The notes below the pieces were generated by a model. That model was not told where the DNA came from, made no database searches, and saw only the letters and a program-made list of their open reading frames with translations. Below, piece by piece: positions 18,293 through 28,869 of a stretch of DNA of 64,000 nt. Position 1 is the first letter of the stretch. Each line of letters begins with the position of its first letter. The stretch covers positions 1,116,001-1,180,000 of the forward strand of contig JAXMCW010000001.1 of the NCBI GenBank assembly GCA_046349155.1, given 5' to 3'. Position numbers and translations under genes: made by a program. This stretch comes from Alsobacter sp046349155. GTDB taxonomy: Bacteria; Pseudomonadota; Alphaproteobacteria; Rhizobiales; Beijerinckiaceae.

Positions 18293-18885
18293 CGGTTCCC
18301 AAGACGCTCCTGCAGGCCGCCGGCGCCTCGCTCGCGCCGGCCAGCCTGCGCCAGGCCGCAGTCGTGATCATCGACGCCCAGCGCGAATACGTGGACGGGA
18401 GGCTGCCGCTCCCGGGCGTGGGCCCGGCGCTCCACGTCATCGCGGGCCTGCTGCACCGGGCGCGCGTGCTCGACACGCCGATCCTCCACGTGGTGCATCG
18501 TGGCCGCGAGGGCGGGCTCTTCGACCCGACCACGGCGCATTTCGACATCGCCGACGAGGCCGCTCCGACGGGCGGCGAGCCCGTGGTCGAGAAGGGATTG
18601 CCGAACGCCTTCGCCGACACGGACCTCGCCGGCCTCGTGAAGGCGACCGGACGGCGGGACCTCGTGCTGGCGGGGTTCATGACGCACATGTGCATTTCCT
18701 CGACCGCACGGGCCGCGACCGACCTCGGCCTGCGCGTCACGATCGCGGCGGATGCCTGCGCCACGCGCGACCTGCCCGGCCCGATGGGCGACGGCGTCAT
18801 CGCGGCCGCCGACGTCCATCGCACGGCGCTCGCGGAACTGGCGGACCGCTTCGCCATCGTCTGCAGGGCGGCGGACATTTCCTGA
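18289..18885 (+). CDS. Isochorismatase-like cysteine hydrolase
   Basis: A 198-residue protein of the isochorismatase-like fold: AAVVIIDAQREYVDG (catalytic Asp near residue 27), a conserved Lys in VEKGLPNAF and the nucleophile region LVLAGFMTHMCISSTARAA with Cys near residue 130. It hydrolyses amide- or ester-like substrates such as nicotinamide or ureides; the substrate is not evident. GTG at 18289 overlaps the glyQ stop (GTGA), suggesting translational coupling. Confidence 0.87.
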   Translation: MTVPKTLLQAAGASLAPASLRQAAVVIIDAQREYVDGRLPLPGVGPALHVIAGLLHRARVLDTPILHVVHRGREGGLFDPTTAHFDIADEAAPTGGEPVVEKGLPNAFADTDLAGLVKATGRRDLVLAGFMTHMCISSTARAATDLGLRVTIAADACATRDLPGPMGDGVIAAADVHRTALAELADRFAIVCRAADIS

Positions 18886-19004
18886 GGGGGCCCGCTTGCC
18901 GGGATGCCAAGGGGTCTTTGCGTCAGCGCCGTTGCCGCCCGGGACCGCGAGGCTCTAGCTTGCAGGGCTGCGCCACGGCGGCGTGGCCTGCAGGAGATTT
19001 GCCC

Positions 19005-19244
19005 ATGACCAAGCCCGCCATCGCCGGCACCTCGCCGCTTCCCGTGGACGTAACGGCCGGCCAGACCTATTGGTGGTGCGCCTGCGGCCAGTCCAAGAAC
19101 CAGCCGTTCTGCGACGGCTCCCACAAGGGCAGCAGCTTCACGCCGCATGCCTGGACGGCGGACGCCGACAAGAAGGTCTGGTTTTGCGCCTGCAAGCAGA
19201 CCGGCAATTCCCCGCTCTGCGACGGCAGCCACAAGAAGCTCTGA
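19005..19244 (+). CDS. CDGSH iron-sulfur domain protein (two domains)
   Basis: The 79-residue protein has two CDGSH-type 2Fe-2S motifs: CACGQSKNQPFCDGSH and CACKQTGNSPLCDGSH. It belongs to the tandem bacterial class, whose members transfer electrons or clusters; the partner is unknown. An AGGAG ribosome-binding site sits 11 bp before the ATG. Confidence 0.92.
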   Translation: MTKPAIAGTSPLPVDVTAGQTYWWCACGQSKNQPFCDGSHKGSSFTPHAWTADADKKVWFCACKQTGNSPLCDGSHKKL

Positions 19245-19256
19245 TCGCGTCGGTCC

Positions 19257-19586
19257 TCAGCGCCCGTCGCCGGGTTCCTCCCGCAGCGAGGCCGCGATCC
19301 GGACGATCGCGGCCAGAATGCTGACGGCGAGATAGGGCAGCACGAGTGGAAAGCCGGCGGCGAGACCGGCCAGGATGACCAGCGACGCAGCGAGCCCGAC
19401 CCGTTCGAGTTGCCGCAACCGGGGTGCTTCTGAAAACCGCTTGCACAACCTAAATCTCTGGAAACAATGTTCAAATACGTGTTCTGAAACGACGCGACTG
19501 TAGCACGCGGCCCCGTTCCGGCCAACTGCGAGTGGGTTCTCGCGCCACTGCGCAGAGCCAGGATCGACCTGCCCGTTAACCAACAT
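19257..19586 (-). CDS. Possible small membrane protein
   Basis: A 109-residue frame whose C-terminal half is a plausible two-segment membrane protein (VGLAASLVILAGLAAGF and LVLPYLAVSILAAIVRIAASL). The N-terminal half is unlike coding sequence of this genome and the true start may be internal. The ATG lies in the loop of the TTAACC/GGTTAA palindrome at 19576-19592. I do not recognise a family. Confidence 0.4.
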   Translation of the reverse strand: MLVNGQVDPGSAQWRENPLAVGRNGAACYSRVVSEHVFEHCFQRFRLCKRFSEAPRLRQLERVGLAASLVILAGLAAGFPLVLPYLAVSILAAIVRIAASLREEPGDGR

Positions 19587-19588
19587 GG

Positions 19589-19603
19589 TTAAAAGTGAGT
19601 TAA
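19589..19603 (+). promoter_or_regulatory. CtrA-type binding box
   Basis: TTAA (19589-19592), seven bases, then TTAA (19600-19603) matches the full CtrA recognition pattern TTAA-N7-TTAA of Alphaproteobacteria. It overlaps TTAACC-N5-GGTTAA (19576-19592) and lies 94-108 bp upstream of the next rightward gene. In this GC-rich sequence such a match is unlikely by chance but is not proof of binding. Confidence 0.5.
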
Positions 19604-19696
19604 GCGAAAACCTGCAATCTTAATTCATGCGCTAGACTTCACTCATGCCTCGTGATCCCGGATGGCGGGCCGATGGGGCAAATGAGGAGGACTTGC

Positions 19697-19996
19697 ATGA
19701 CTGGTAGCATCCTCTCCCTTATCATCCAGCTCCTGTCGGGAGCGGCCGGCGGAAACATCGCCGGAGCCTTGCTCAAGCAGTTCAACCTCGGCGTGCTCGG
19801 CAACACGCTGGCCGGCATCGTGGGCGGCGGCGTCGGCGGGCAGATCCTGGGGTCGCTGCTCGGCGCCGCGCCGGCCGCGGCGGGCGGACTCGACATCGGC
19901 GCCATCATCGGCCAGGTCGCCTCGGGCGGCGTGGGCGGCGGCGTGCTGATGGTGATCATCGGCCTCATCAAGCAGATGATGGCCAAGGCGGCCTGA
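19697..19996 (+). CDS. Conserved glycine-rich small membrane protein
   Basis: A 99-residue protein with glycine-zipper-like hydrophobic segments (GNTLAGIVGGGVGGQILGSLLGAA and IGQVASGGVGGGVLMVIIGLI). Similar short proteins are widespread in Hyphomicrobiales without a known role. The ATG at 19697 was chosen for its strong GAGGAGG ribosome-binding site. The CtrA-type box upstream suggests cell-cycle control. Confidence 0.75.
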   Translation: MTGSILSLIIQLLSGAAGGNIAGALLKQFNLGVLGNTLAGIVGGGVGGQILGSLLGAAPAAAGGLDIGAIIGQVASGGVGGGVLMVIIGLIKQMMAKAA

Positions 19997-20108
19997 CCCG
20001 CCGCACGCCTGGCTCCGCGCTCTTGACCCGGCGCGCGGCGAAACGAATGGACCCGGCGGCAACAAAGCGCTATGCGGCGGCTGCGTGCCGCCGGACCCGT
20101 CTCTGCCC

Positions 20109-22373
20109 ATGCCCGACCTGCTCATCGAACTCTTCTGCGAGGAAATCCCCGCCCGCATGCAGCGCAAGGCGGCGGAGGACCTGAAGGCGCTGGTGACCAA
20201 CGCGCTCGTCGAGCGCGGCTGCGTCTACGAGGGCGCGCGCGCCTTCGCCACCCCGCGCCGGCTGGCGCTCACGGTGGCGGGGCTGCCGGCGGAGCAGCCG
20301 GCCCTGCGCGAGGAGAAGAAGGGCCCGCGCGTCGGCGCGCCCGACGGGGCGATCCAGGGCTTCCTCAAGAGCGCCGGCCTCGCCGATATCGGGCAGGCGA
20401 CCATCCAGTCGGACCCCAAGAAGGGCGAGTTCTACGTGGCGGTGGTCGAGAAGCCCGGCCGCCCGACGCCCGAGGTCATCGCCGAGATCATGCCCGGCGT
20501 CATCCGCTCCTTCCCCTGGCCGAAGTCGATGCGCTGGGGCGCGGCCTCGGCCCAGCCCGGCGCGCTGCGCTGGGTGCGTCCGCTGCAGTCGATCCTGTGC
20601 ACCTTCGGGCCGGAGACCGAGACGCCGGACGTCGTGGCTTTCGAGGTCGACGGCCTGCGCGCCGGCGACTTCACCCGTGGCCATCGCTTCATGGCGCCGG
20701 GGCTGATCCAGGTGCGCCGCTTCGACGACTACGAGCCGGCGCTGCAGCGCGCCAAGGTGGTGCTCGACGCCGACCGCCGCAAGGACATCATCCTGCACGA
20801 CGCGCGCGACCTCGCCTTCGCCCGCGGGCTCGAACTCGTCGAGGACGAGGGCCTGCTGGAGGAAGTGGCGGGCCTCGTCGAGTGGCCGGTGGTGCTGGTG
20901 GGCTCCTTCGATCCCGCCTTCCTGGAGATCCCGCCGGAGGTGGTGCGCGCCACGATCCGCGCCAACCAGAAGTGCTTCGTGCTGCGCGACCCGCGCACGG
21001 GCGGGCTGTCCAGCCACTTCGTCCTCGTGGCCAACGTCGAGGCGCGCGACGGCGGAGACAAGATCGTCGCCGGCAACGAGCGGGTCGTGCGCGCCCGTCT
21101 CTCCGACGCCCGGCATTTCTGGCTCACCGACCAGCGCCCGCTGCCGGACTACGAGGACGCCTCCGAAAAGCCGCTCGACCAGCGCCTCGCCAAGCTGCGC
21201 AGGCTCGGCATCGTCTTCCACGAGAAGCTCGGCACCCAGGGCGAGCGGGTCGACCGCATCGTGGCGCTGGCCCGCGCGCTGGCGCCCGTCGTCGGGGCGG
21301 ACCCGGACAAGGCGGCCCGCGCCGCCGAGCTCGCCAAGGCCGACCTCGTCACCGAGATGGTCGGCGAATTCCCGGAGGTGCAGGGCCTGATGGGCCGGCG
21401 CTACGCCGAGCTGCAGGGCGAGGACGCCTCCGTCGCCGCGGCGCTGGAGGAGCACTACAAGCCCCAGGGTCCGGGCGACCGCGTGCCGACGGACCCGGTG
21501 AGCGTCGCCGTGGCCCTGGCCGACAAGCTCGACACGCTCGCGGGCTTCTGGGCCATCGACGAGAAGCCGACGGGCAGCAAGGACCCCTACGCGCTTCGCC
21601 GCGCCGCGCTCGGCGTCATCCGGATCCTGCTGGAGAACAAGGTGCGTCTGCCGCTGCTCCAGGCCGGCGGGCGAGCCCTGCGGACGGGCGACGAGTCGGC
21701 CCGCGAGGGCGTGCTGGCCGACCTGCTCGCCTTCTTCCACGACCGCCTGAAGGTCTACCTGCGCGATCGCGGCGCGCGGCACGACCTGATCGACGCCGTG
21801 CTGGCGAACAACGCTGTCGTCCCCGGCGCGCCGCAGGCGCGGGAAGGGGATCCAGGGGCCACCTCGCAACCGTCGGGATCCCCTTCCCGGCCTGCTGCGC
21901 AGGCCGCCGGGGATGACGCGCGGGGAGCCGGGGCCGCAAACGACGACCTGCTCGACATCGTTCGCCGGGTCGAGGCGCTGGCGCGCTTCCTCGACACCGA
22001 GGATGGCGCGAACCTTCTCGCCGGCGCCAAGCGCGCGAGCAACATCCTGCGCATCGAGGAGAAGAAGGACGGCCGCTCCCATGCCGAGCCGGTCGACCGG
22101 GCGCTTCTGCACGCCCAGGGCCTGCCCGAGGAGAAGGTGCTCGCCGAGGTTCTCGACGCCGCCGAGCGCCATGCCCGCGAGCATGTCCAGCGCGAGGACT
22201 ACGAGGGCGCCATGGCGGCGCTCGCGGCCCTGCGCCCCGCCGTCGACGCCTTCTTCGACAAGGTCACCGTCAACGCCGAAGATCCCGCCCTGCGCGCCAA
22301 CCGCCTGCGCCTCCTGGCAGGCCTGCGCGAGGCCACCCGCGCCGTGGCCGACTTCTCGCGGATCGGGGGGTGA
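20109..22373 (+). CDS. glyS: Glycine-tRNA ligase beta subunit with palindromic insert
   Basis: The 754-residue protein begins MPDLLIELFCEEIPARMQ, the standard GlyS start, and ends with the DALR-type anticodon-binding domain. Conserved landmarks such as VPTDPVSVAVALADKLDTL and VEALARFLDTEDGANLLAG are present. Between VLANNAVVPG (about residue 570) and NDDLLDIVRRVEAL, roughly 35 extra residues of low complexity (APQAREGDPGATSQP...) are encoded by an inverted-repeat element, with the frame kept. The enzyme charges tRNA-Gly with GlyQ. Confidence 0.96.
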   Translation: MPDLLIELFCEEIPARMQRKAAEDLKALVTNALVERGCVYEGARAFATPRRLALTVAGLPAEQPALREEKKGPRVGAPDGAIQGFLKSAGLADIGQATIQSDPKKGEFYVAVVEKPGRPTPEVIAEIMPGVIRSFPWPKSMRWGAASAQPGALRWVRPLQSILCTFGPETETPDVVAFEVDGLRAGDFTRGHRFMAPGLIQVRRFDDYEPALQRAKVVLDADRRKDIILHDARDLAFARGLELVEDEGLLEEVAGLVEWPVVLVGSFDPAFLEIPPEVVRATIRANQKCFVLRDPRTGGLSSHFVLVANVEARDGGDKIVAGNERVVRARLSDARHFWLTDQRPLPDYEDASEKPLDQRLAKLRRLGIVFHEKLGTQGERVDRIVALARALAPVVGADPDKAARAAELAKADLVTEMVGEFPEVQGLMGRRYAELQGEDASVAAALEEHYKPQGPGDRVPTDPVSVAVALADKLDTLAGFWAIDEKPTGSKDPYALRRAALGVIRILLENKVRLPLLQAGGRALRTGDESAREGVLADLLAFFHDRLKVYLRDRGARHDLIDAVLANNAVVPGAPQAREGDPGATSQPSGSPSRPAAQAAGDDARGAGAANDDLLDIVRRVEALARFLDTEDGANLLAGAKRASNILRIEEKKDGRSHAEPVDRALLHAQGLPEEKVLAEVLDAAERHAREHVQREDYEGAMAALAALRPAVDAFFDKVTVNAEDPALRANRLRLLAGLREATRAVADFSRIGG
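21841..21906. repeat. Palindromic element inserted in frame in glyS
   Basis: GGGAAGGGGATCC (21841-21853) and GGATCCCCTTCCC (21876-21888) are a perfect 13-bp inverted repeat, followed at once by CGGCCTG/CAGGCCG (21888-21894/21900-21906). The tail GGGGATGACGCG also looks like intergenic REP sequence. It lies inside the glyS coding frame. Confidence 0.7.
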
Positions 22374-22404
22374 GGTGGGCTCATCGCGAGGAGCGCAGCG
22401 GCGC

Positions 22405-22439
22405 GGCCATCCGGTCGCCGGGCGACAGGCCGGATCGCC
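22405..22439. repeat. REP-like double palindrome downstream of glyS
   Basis: GGCCATCCGG (22405-22414) faces CCGGATCGCC (22430-22439), with GTCGCC/GGCGAC (22414-22419/22421-22426) nested inside. It fills the 147-bp gap between glyS and the phosphatase gene. Confidence 0.5.
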
Positions 22440-22520
22440 TCGCCACCGGCTCGCCGGGACGGACCGGGGCGCGGTCGCCGGGATCAGGCGCGCGGCGATG
22501 AGCGGCGATGGAATCCTGCC

Positions 22521-23228
22521 ATGCCCCGCCTGAAAGGCCTGCTCTTCGACAAGGACGGCACGCTCATCGACTTCGACAGGACCTGGGGCCCTGCCGCCTT
22601 CGAGGTCATGCGGGAAATGGCGCAAGGGGACGAGGCCGTCGTCGCCCGGCTGGCGGAGCTCAACCACTTCATCGTCGCGGAGAAGCGCTTCCTGCGCTCG
22701 TCTCCGCTGGTGGCGGGGACGTCGGCGAGCTACGGCCCGCTCTGGGCCCAGGCGCTGGGGCGACCCGACGGGCCGGAGCTGCACGCCGAGATGGACCGCC
22801 GGTTCAAGCACTGGGGCCTCGCCATGGTGTCGCCCATCGGCGAGCCGCTCGCGGTGCTGGAGGCGCTGGCGGCCGAAGGCTATCGCCTCGGCATCGCCAC
22901 CAACGACGCGGAGGCTTCGGCCCTGGTGCAGGCGGACCGACTCGGCCTCATGCCGCATCTCGACTTCGTGGCCGGCTATGACAGCGGCCATGGCGGAAAG
23001 CCGGAGCCCGGCATGGTGCTGGCCTTCGCCGCGAAGATCGGGGCGAGCCCCTCCGAGGTCGCCCTGGTGGGCGACAGCACGCACGACCTCGACGCCGCGC
23101 ATGCGGCGGGGGCCGTCGCCATCGCCGTGCTCACCGGCCCGGCGCCCCGCCACGAACTGGAGCCGCATGCCGACCACGTCGTCGGGTCGATCGCCGACCT
23201 GCCGGCCTACCTGCGCGGGCTCGGCTAG
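22521..23228 (+). CDS. HAD-family phosphatase
   Basis: A 235-residue phosphoglycolate-phosphatase-like HAD hydrolase: motif I LLFDKDGTLIDFD (residues 7-19), motif II IATNDAE, motif III lysine in HGGKPEPGM and motif IV VALVGDSTHDLDAA. It hydrolyses a small phosphate ester; phosphoglycolate or a sugar phosphate is possible. It is convergent with the MarR gene. Confidence 0.87.
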   Translation: MPRLKGLLFDKDGTLIDFDRTWGPAAFEVMREMAQGDEAVVARLAELNHFIVAEKRFLRSSPLVAGTSASYGPLWAQALGRPDGPELHAEMDRRFKHWGLAMVSPIGEPLAVLEALAAEGYRLGIATNDAEASALVQADRLGLMPHLDFVAGYDSGHGGKPEPGMVLAFAAKIGASPSEVALVGDSTHDLDAAHAAGAVAIAVLTGPAPRHELEPHADHVVGSIADLPAYLRGLG

Positions 23229-23288
23229 CCATCGTCGTCGCCGGGCACGCCCGGGCGTGGCCTGTCCCTGTCCGGGAAGGGGCGACCT

Positions 23289-23777
23289 TTACTTCGCCAT
23301 GGCCGCCGCGGTCTGGTCCTGCGCGGCTTCCGCCGGGAGTTCGCGGACGAGGTCGCGCCATTGACCGAGCAGGCGGTCGAGCTGGGCGACATCGGGGCCC
23401 GGCAGCTGGCCCAGGGTCGCCGCCACCAGTCGCGCCTGGAGGGCGAGGCCGTCGCGCACCAGCCGGCGGCCCTCGTCGGTCAGGTGGAGCGCGTAGCAGC
23501 GACGGTCCTGCGGCAAGGCGCGCCGCTCGACGAGCCCCGAGGCCTCGAGCCTGTCGATCAGCCCGGAGACGTTGCCCTTGGTCACGTAGAGCCGTTCGGC
23601 CAGCTCCTGCTGGCTCACGCCCTCGCGCTCGGACAAGGTCGAGAGCAGGTCGAACTGCGGAATGGACAGACCGATTCGGCGGAACTCCTGCCCCGCCCTC
23701 GCCGTGATGCGCTGGTGCAGTCGGAGAAAGCGGAACCAGGTGCGAAGCACCTGTGGATCGGTGGGGGGAGGGCTCAT
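23289..23777 (-). CDS. MarR-family transcriptional regulator
   Basis: A 162-residue winged-helix regulator (FDLLSTLSEREGVSQQELAERLYVTKGNVSGLIDRLEASGLVERR). It is divergent from an acyl-CoA ligase with 143 bp between, so it probably controls that gene in response to an aromatic or fatty-acid ligand. Sequence next to its start (TGACCTAACTAAAGTCG, about 23819-23835) is AT-richer but no clean palindrome is visible. Confidence 0.88.
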   Translation of the reverse strand: MSPPPTDPQVLRTWFRFLRLHQRITARAGQEFRRIGLSIPQFDLLSTLSEREGVSQQELAERLYVTKGNVSGLIDRLEASGLVERRALPQDRRCYALHLTDEGRRLVRDGLALQARLVAATLGQLPGPDVAQLDRLLGQWRDLVRELPAEAAQDQTAAAMAK

Positions 23778-23920
23778 GGGCGGGCCGGGAGGGGACAGGA
23801 CCGCACGGAAGCAGTGCGTGACCTAACTAAAGTCGTCCCGCCACCTTCCGCAAGCCGCTCGCTTCGCTAATCTGGCCGCGAACAGAACGCCGAAAGGGCG
23901 CTGCAGACGAGGGGAACGAC

Positions 23921-25549
<1,629 letters not shown>

Positions 25550-25599
25550 GCCGCGACGTCCCCGTGGCGGGGCGCGCCGGCGCCCTGTAGAACAGGGTC

Positions 25600-26379
25600 A
25601 TGCGCCGACTCGTCGTCGACCTGCCGCCCTCGCGCGCCGCCCTGTGGAGCGGCCGCCTGGCCCTGTTCGCCTGCTGCGTCGTGGCCATCGCGGTGCTGCT
25701 CGCCCGCCTCGACCGGATCGACCTCGCTCCCGCGCTCGCCGTCCTCGGCACCGGACTCGCCATGGCGCTGGCCGCCGTCGCGCTGGCGGTCTCCGCCTTC
25801 TTCGTGATCTGGGCCGACGGCAGGCCCGGCTTCTCGGGCGCCATGGGCGGACTGCTGCTCGCGGCGGTCTTGATGGTCTGGCCCTGCGTCCTGGCCGTGC
25901 AGGCGCTGCGGCTTCCCCGCCTGAGCGACGTCAGCACGGACGTCGTAGACCCCCCGAGCTTCTCCCGCTCCCGCAAGGCGCTGGAGGCGCGCGGCGGCGC
26001 GACGCCGCCCGAGGTGGCCAGGGAGCAGCGCCAGCAGCAGCAGCAGGCCTATCCCGGCGTCGCGCCCATCCTGCTCGATTTCACGCCGCAGGAGACCTAT
26101 GCGCTCGCGCTCAAGGCCGCGCAGCAGCGTGGCTGGCAGATCATCGAGACGGCTCAGCCTGGCGGGCGGACGGGCATCGGCCGCATCGAGGCCATCGACC
26201 GCTCGCTGGTGATGCGCTTCCCCTCCGACGTCACCGTGCGCGTGCGCCCGCTCGCCACGGGGGCGAGGGTCGACGTGCGCTCCGCCAGCCGCCGCTGGTC
26301 GCACGACTTCGGCGAGAACGCCCGGCGCGTCCAGAACTACGCCCAGGCGCTGCTCGACCTCGCCGAGGCGAAGGACTGA
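25600..26379 (+). CDS. DUF1499 membrane protein
   Basis: A 259-residue protein with three N-terminal membrane segments (residues 17-105) and a C-terminal DUF1499 domain (GRIEAIDRSLVMRFPSDVTVRVRP...VDVRSASRRWSHDFGENARRVQ). It has no known biochemical role. A poly-Gln stretch (REQRQQQQQ) marks the linker. It starts 50 bp after the acyl-CoA ligase and may be cotranscribed. Confidence 0.82.
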   Translation: MRRLVVDLPPSRAALWSGRLALFACCVVAIAVLLARLDRIDLAPALAVLGTGLAMALAAVALAVSAFFVIWADGRPGFSGAMGGLLLAAVLMVWPCVLAVQALRLPRLSDVSTDVVDPPSFSRSRKALEARGGATPPEVAREQRQQQQQAYPGVAPILLDFTPQETYALALKAAQQRGWQIIETAQPGGRTGIGRIEAIDRSLVMRFPSDVTVRVRPLATGARVDVRSASRRWSHDFGENARRVQNYAQALLDLAEAKD

Positions 26380-26428
26380 GCACGCCCCGCCGTTGTTGCG
26401 CCCGGCGCGGCGACGTTGCGCGGGCCGC

Positions 26429-27358
26429 TCATGCGCCCCGGAGGGACCCCGCCGGCCGGTATTCGCCGCCCAGCGCGGGCTGTCCCTCCGTCCGGGCCAG
26501 CCCGCGCTCCACGAGGTCCTCCAGGTGCGCGTAGACCGAGAGCCCGGCCGCGCCGTGCAGGGCGGGGGACAGGCCGGCATAAAGCCGCGGGACGATGTCG
26601 CGGATGAACCTGTCGCCGGCGGCGAGCCGCTCCAGGATGGCGCCTTCCCGCGCCCGGCGATGCTGCAGCAGGGCCCGGACGAAGCGCGCGGGCTGGTTCA
26701 CCGGGCCGCCATGGCCGGGCCAGTAGCGCTGCTCGTCGCGGTCCAGCAGCTTCGCCAGCGAGGCCATGTAGTCCGCCATGCGGCCGTCCGGCGGCGCGAC
26801 GATGGAGGTCGACCAGGCCATGACATGGTCGCCCGAGAAGAGGGCGTTCTCCTCTGGCAGCACGAAGGCGAGGTGGTTGGCCGTATGCCCGGGGGTCGGC
26901 AGGGCCTCCAGGGTCCAGCCCGGCCCCGCGACCCGCTCGCCGGCTCCCAGCGTGCGGTCCGGCGCATGTTCGCGGTCGGCGCTGGCGTCGAGGGCGGGGA
27001 CCTCGCCCTCGCCGAGCGGCCGCGCCGCCCTGTGCGGGCCGCAGCCCACGATCGGCGCGCCCGTGGCGGCCTGGAGGGCGCGCGCGCCGGGGGAATGGTC
27101 GCGATGGGTGTGGGTGACCGCGATCGCGCCCACCCGCTCGCCGGCGACGGCCGCCAGCAGCGCCCGCAGGTGCGCCGGGTCGTCGGGGCCGGGATCGATG
27201 ATCGCGACCTCGCCTCGCCCGACGACGTAGCTGCAGGTCCCCGTATAGGTGAACGGCCCGGCATTGCCGGCCAGGACGCGGCGCACCAGCGGGCTCACCT
27301 GGACGACCTCGCCGGCCTTGGCATGCATCTCGCGCTCGAAGGGGACATCGTCGCTCAT
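26429..27358 (-). CDS. Metallo-beta-lactamase-fold hydrolase
   Basis: The 309-residue protein has the metal-binding signature THTHRDH (about residues 80-86), a further His in PTPGHTANH and an Asp in FSGDHVM. The C-terminal winged-helix-like region (YAGLSPALHGAAGLSVYAHLEDLVERGLAR) fits the LACTB2-like subgroup, which includes nucleases and thioesterases. The ATG at 27358 replaces a longer frame because conserved sequence begins there. The natural substrate is unknown. Confidence 0.87.
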   Translation of the reverse strand: MSDDVPFEREMHAKAGEVVQVSPLVRRVLAGNAGPFTYTGTCSYVVGRGEVAIIDPGPDDPAHLRALLAAVAGERVGAIAVTHTHRDHSPGARALQAATGAPIVGCGPHRAARPLGEGEVPALDASADREHAPDRTLGAGERVAGPGWTLEALPTPGHTANHLAFVLPEENALFSGDHVMAWSTSIVAPPDGRMADYMASLAKLLDRDEQRYWPGHGGPVNQPARFVRALLQHRRAREGAILERLAAGDRFIRDIVPRLYAGLSPALHGAAGLSVYAHLEDLVERGLARTEGQPALGGEYRPAGSLRGA

Positions 27359-27549
27359 CGCGTCTCCCGGACCGGGTTGGCCTCGCCTCTTATAGCAGCC
27401 TGCAGCCGGCTGCAGGCTCCGGCCAGCGCAGGGCGCCGCCGGCCGGGGCAGGGCGGCCATGCCGAAACGGCCGAAGCCTTTCGGCAAGGGTTTTGCTAGA
27501 CACTCGCCCGACAGGGTGAACCGGGGCCTGCGCCCCCGCCCGTCCCGGG

Positions 27550-28761
27550 ATGATTCCCGACGCCTGCCTGAGCCCCACTGCCCGGATCCCGATGCCGCCC
27601 CCCCGGACTCCCCTGCACCGCACGCCCGTGATCTGGGTTGCCTATGCCGCGCCCACGGTTCTGACCTTCATCCTCAGCCTGATCGGTCCGCTTCTGCCGC
27701 ACCTGCGCGAGGAATTGTCGCTCGGCTACGCCCAGGCCGCCCTGCACACGAGCGCCTTCGCGGCCGGCATGATCGCCATGGGCTTCGTGGGCGACCGGGT
27801 GTCCAACCTGCTCGGCCGACGCAGGACCTTGTGGCTCGGCATCGTGGGCCTGGCCGCCGGCCTGACCCTGGTCGGCCTGTCGCCGGCGCTGTGGGGCAGC
27901 GTGCTCGGCTGCGCGGTGGCGGGGCTGTTGGGAACGCTGCTGCTGGTCGTCGGGCCGGCCATGCTGGCGGAGACCGATCCGTCGCTGCACGGGGTCCTCT
28001 TCGCCGAGCAGAATGTGATCGCCTATCTCGGGGCCCTCGTCGCGCCGCCCTGCGTCTGGCTCATCGTGCAGCTCTCGGGATGGCGCATTGTGCTCGTGGC
28101 GGGCTGGCTCACCGTGCTGCTCTGCGTCGCGCTGTTCGGCCGCGTGCGGCTGCCCGAGGCGCGCGGCAGGGCCTCGGGCGGCGGGGACGGGCGGCTCCCG
28201 CTGCCGTACTGGGCCTTCTGGTTCCTGCTGGTCGTCTCGGTCTCGACCGAGTTCTCGATGTCGGTCTGGGGCCCGGCCTATCTCGAGACCGTGCTCGGCC
28301 TGTCGCGGGACACTGCCGTGCTCGGCGTCGCGGCCTTTCCCCTGGGCATGATCGTGTCGCGCGCGGTCGGGGTCGTCCTGCTGCACAGGCTCTCCCCGCC
28401 GGCCCTCACGCTCCCCTCGCTGGGGCTGGGCTTCGTCGGCTTCATGCTGTTCTGGCAGGGCGGTGCGGCGTGGACGGGCCTTGCCGGCCTGTTCGTGACC
28501 GGCCTGGGCGTCGGCAACCTCTTCGCCATCGCCATGGCCATGGGGGTGAGCGCGGCAGGGGACGCGACCACCGCGGCGACCGCCCGCGCGCCGCTGGGGT
28601 CCGGCCTCGCCATCGTCGCCGCCCCGCTCGTGCTGGGCGCGCTGGCCGACCGCTTCGGCATCGCCGTCGCCTATGCCGTGGTGCCCTTCCTGCTGGCCGG
28701 CGGCGTGGTCGCCTTTTCCCTGGGCCGCGGCGCGCTGCCGCGCCTGTCGCCCGCCCGGTAG
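27550..28761 (+). CDS. Major facilitator superfamily transporter
   Basis: A 403-residue membrane protein with about 12 hydrophobic segments and the loop motif FVGDRVSNLLGRRRTLW after segment 2. It is a secondary carrier of unknown substrate. The ATG at 27592 (MPPPRTPLHRTPV) is an equally possible start. It is divergent from the MBL-fold gene and 108 bp before the mannitol-type dehydrogenase, so sugar or polyol transport is possible. Confidence 0.82.
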   Translation: MIPDACLSPTARIPMPPPRTPLHRTPVIWVAYAAPTVLTFILSLIGPLLPHLREELSLGYAQAALHTSAFAAGMIAMGFVGDRVSNLLGRRRTLWLGIVGLAAGLTLVGLSPALWGSVLGCAVAGLLGTLLLVVGPAMLAETDPSLHGVLFAEQNVIAYLGALVAPPCVWLIVQLSGWRIVLVAGWLTVLLCVALFGRVRLPEARGRASGGGDGRLPLPYWAFWFLLVVSVSTEFSMSVWGPAYLETVLGLSRDTAVLGVAAFPLGMIVSRAVGVVLLHRLSPPALTLPSLGLGFVGFMLFWQGGAAWTGLAGLFVTGLGVGNLFAIAMAMGVSAAGDATTAATARAPLGSGLAIVAAPLVLGALADRFGIAVAYAVVPFLLAGGVVAFSLGRGALPRLSPAR

Positions 28762-28869
28762 CGCGCCCGCGGGGCGCCAAGGCAGCGGACGCGCGCCTGC
28801 CGCTGATGTATGGTGCGCGCCGCGCCGCGCCGCCGCGTGGCCCCACGACAGAAACGCCCGGAACGCCCG

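Noticed and set aside
20070..23177. 1035-codon open frame on the minus strand
   Set aside because: Antisense shadow of glyS and the HAD gene, both firmly identified on the plus strand.
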